Below, piece by piece: positions 63,602-64,000 of a stretch of DNA of 64,000 nt. Every line of letters starts with the position of its first letter. Position 1 is the first letter of the stretch. The position numbers and the translations under genes are program-made. Where the stretch lies: the NCBI RefSeq assembly GCF_003268025.1, contig NZ_QLUW01000002.1, positions 682,001-746,000 on the forward strand. The letters are read 5' to 3'. Source of the DNA: Paenibacillus montanisoli (GTDB taxonomy: Bacteria; Bacillota; Bacilli; Paenibacillales; Paenibacillaceae). The notes beneath the pieces were generated by a model. That model saw nothing but the letters and a program-made list of their open reading frames with translations. It was not told the origin of the DNA and ran no database searches.

Positions 63602-64000
63602 TTACAGTATATATTGACTTAAATCGCGATTTTTCGCAATGCCGCCTAATTTTTCTCTTACATACTCCGGCGTGATGATCAATTCGTCCAGCGACAGCTC
63701 CGGCGCCTCGAAGGACAAATCCTCCAGCAGCTTCTCCAAAATCGTATGAAGACGGCGCGCGCCGATATTTTCCGTATTTTTATTAACTTCGGCGGCGATG
63801 GAGGCCAGCTCGCGGATCGCATCATCGGAGAACGTAATGGTGATGCCCTCCGTTTCCAGCAGCGCCGTATATTGCGTTGTCAATGCATTTTTAGGCTCGG
63901 TTAATATTTTCACGAAATCCTCGAGAGTTAAAGAAGTCAACTCTACCCGAATCGGGAACCGCCCCTGAAGCTCCGGAATCAAATCGGACGGTTTAGCCAT
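63602..64000 (-). CDS. hslU: HslU (ClpY) ATPase subunit, C-terminal part (cut by window edge)
   Basis: The AAA+ unfoldase of the HslUV (ClpYQ, CodWX) protease. Only the last ~132 residues are in the window: [20 protein letters not shown] with the box VII arginine region, then [20 protein letters not shown]-like sequence, sensor-2-type [20 protein letters not shown], and the C-terminal tail [13 protein letters not shown] that inserts into HslV. The methionine at the edge is internal to the family alignment, so the true start lies beyond 64000. hslV and hslU precede codY in Bacillales. Confidence 0.96.
   Translation of the reverse strand: MAKPSDLIPELQGRFPIRVELTSLTLEDFVKILTEPKNALTTQYTALLETEGITITFSDDAIRELASIAAEVNKNTENIGARRLHTILEKLLEDLSFEAPELSLDELIITPEYVREKLGGIAKNRDLSQYIL

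Overview
This 64 kb window is a core chromosomal segment of an endospore-forming, peritrichously flagellated Firmicute. It is most likely from the Paenibacillaceae (Paenibacillus, Cohnella or a close relative). The basis is the Bacillus-type gene order (codY, then fla/che, then rpsB-tsf-pyrH-frr-uppS-cdsA-dxr-rseP-proS-polC-rimP-nusA-infB-rpsO-pnp, then dpaAB-asd-dapG), the dipicolinate synthase pair, the CheC/CheD/FliY chemotaxis system, a long Gly/Gln/Asn/Arg-rich IF2 linker and a moderately high GC content. Every gene that can be supported lies on the minus strand, so transcription runs from coordinate 64000 towards 1. No rRNA, tRNA, insertion sequence, prophage or CRISPR array was seen.

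In transcription order: (1) 64000-62800 holds the end of hslU and codY, closed by a terminator. (2) 62543-31695 is an uninterrupted fla/che operon of about 32 genes: flgBC-fliEFGHIJ, a MotE-like gene, fliK, flgD, a TIGR02530-type gene, flgG, flbD, fliL, fliM, fliY, cheY, fliOPQR, flhB, flhA, flhF, flhG, cheB, cheA, cheW, cheC, cheD, a two-TM protein, sigD, a FapA/DUF342 protein, a possible 22-residue peptide, a SwrB/DUF6115-like protein and a small membrane protein with an MltG-like N-terminal fold. It encodes the basal body, export gate, hook, C-ring switch, chemotaxis core and the sigma factor for late genes. (3) 31651-24452 carries translation and envelope genes: rpsB-tsf, pyrH-frr, uppS-cdsA-dxr, rseP. 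(4) 24444-18600 carries proS and polC. The ProRS is the short archaeal/eukaryote-like type in the slot usually held by the bacterial type. (5) An 860 bp gene-free stretch full of repeats separates polC from (6) the nusA operon (rimP-nusA-rnpM-ylxQ-infB-rbfA-nrnA-truB-ribF), which has a strong SigA-like promoter. (7) rpsO and pnp each have a clear terminator. (8) The sporulation end holds a YlxY-like deacetylase, an M16 peptidase, dut (terminator), a 520 bp repeat-containing gap with a candidate SigK promoter, then dpaA-dpaB-asd-dapG (the last cut by the window edge).

The genes are mostly conserved housekeeping and motility functions and no clearly new multi-gene system is present. The points most worth checking are the poorly characterised tail of the fla/che operon (two-TM protein, FapA, 22-aa sORF, SwrB-like and MltG-like proteins), the proS type, the hairpin that leaves polC no room for its own promoter, the nested repeats at 17966-18553, and the degenerate catalytic motif of the YlxY-like deacetylase. 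About a third of the genes appear to start with GTG or TTG; starts were chosen from Shine-Dalgarno spacing and are stated where they matter.
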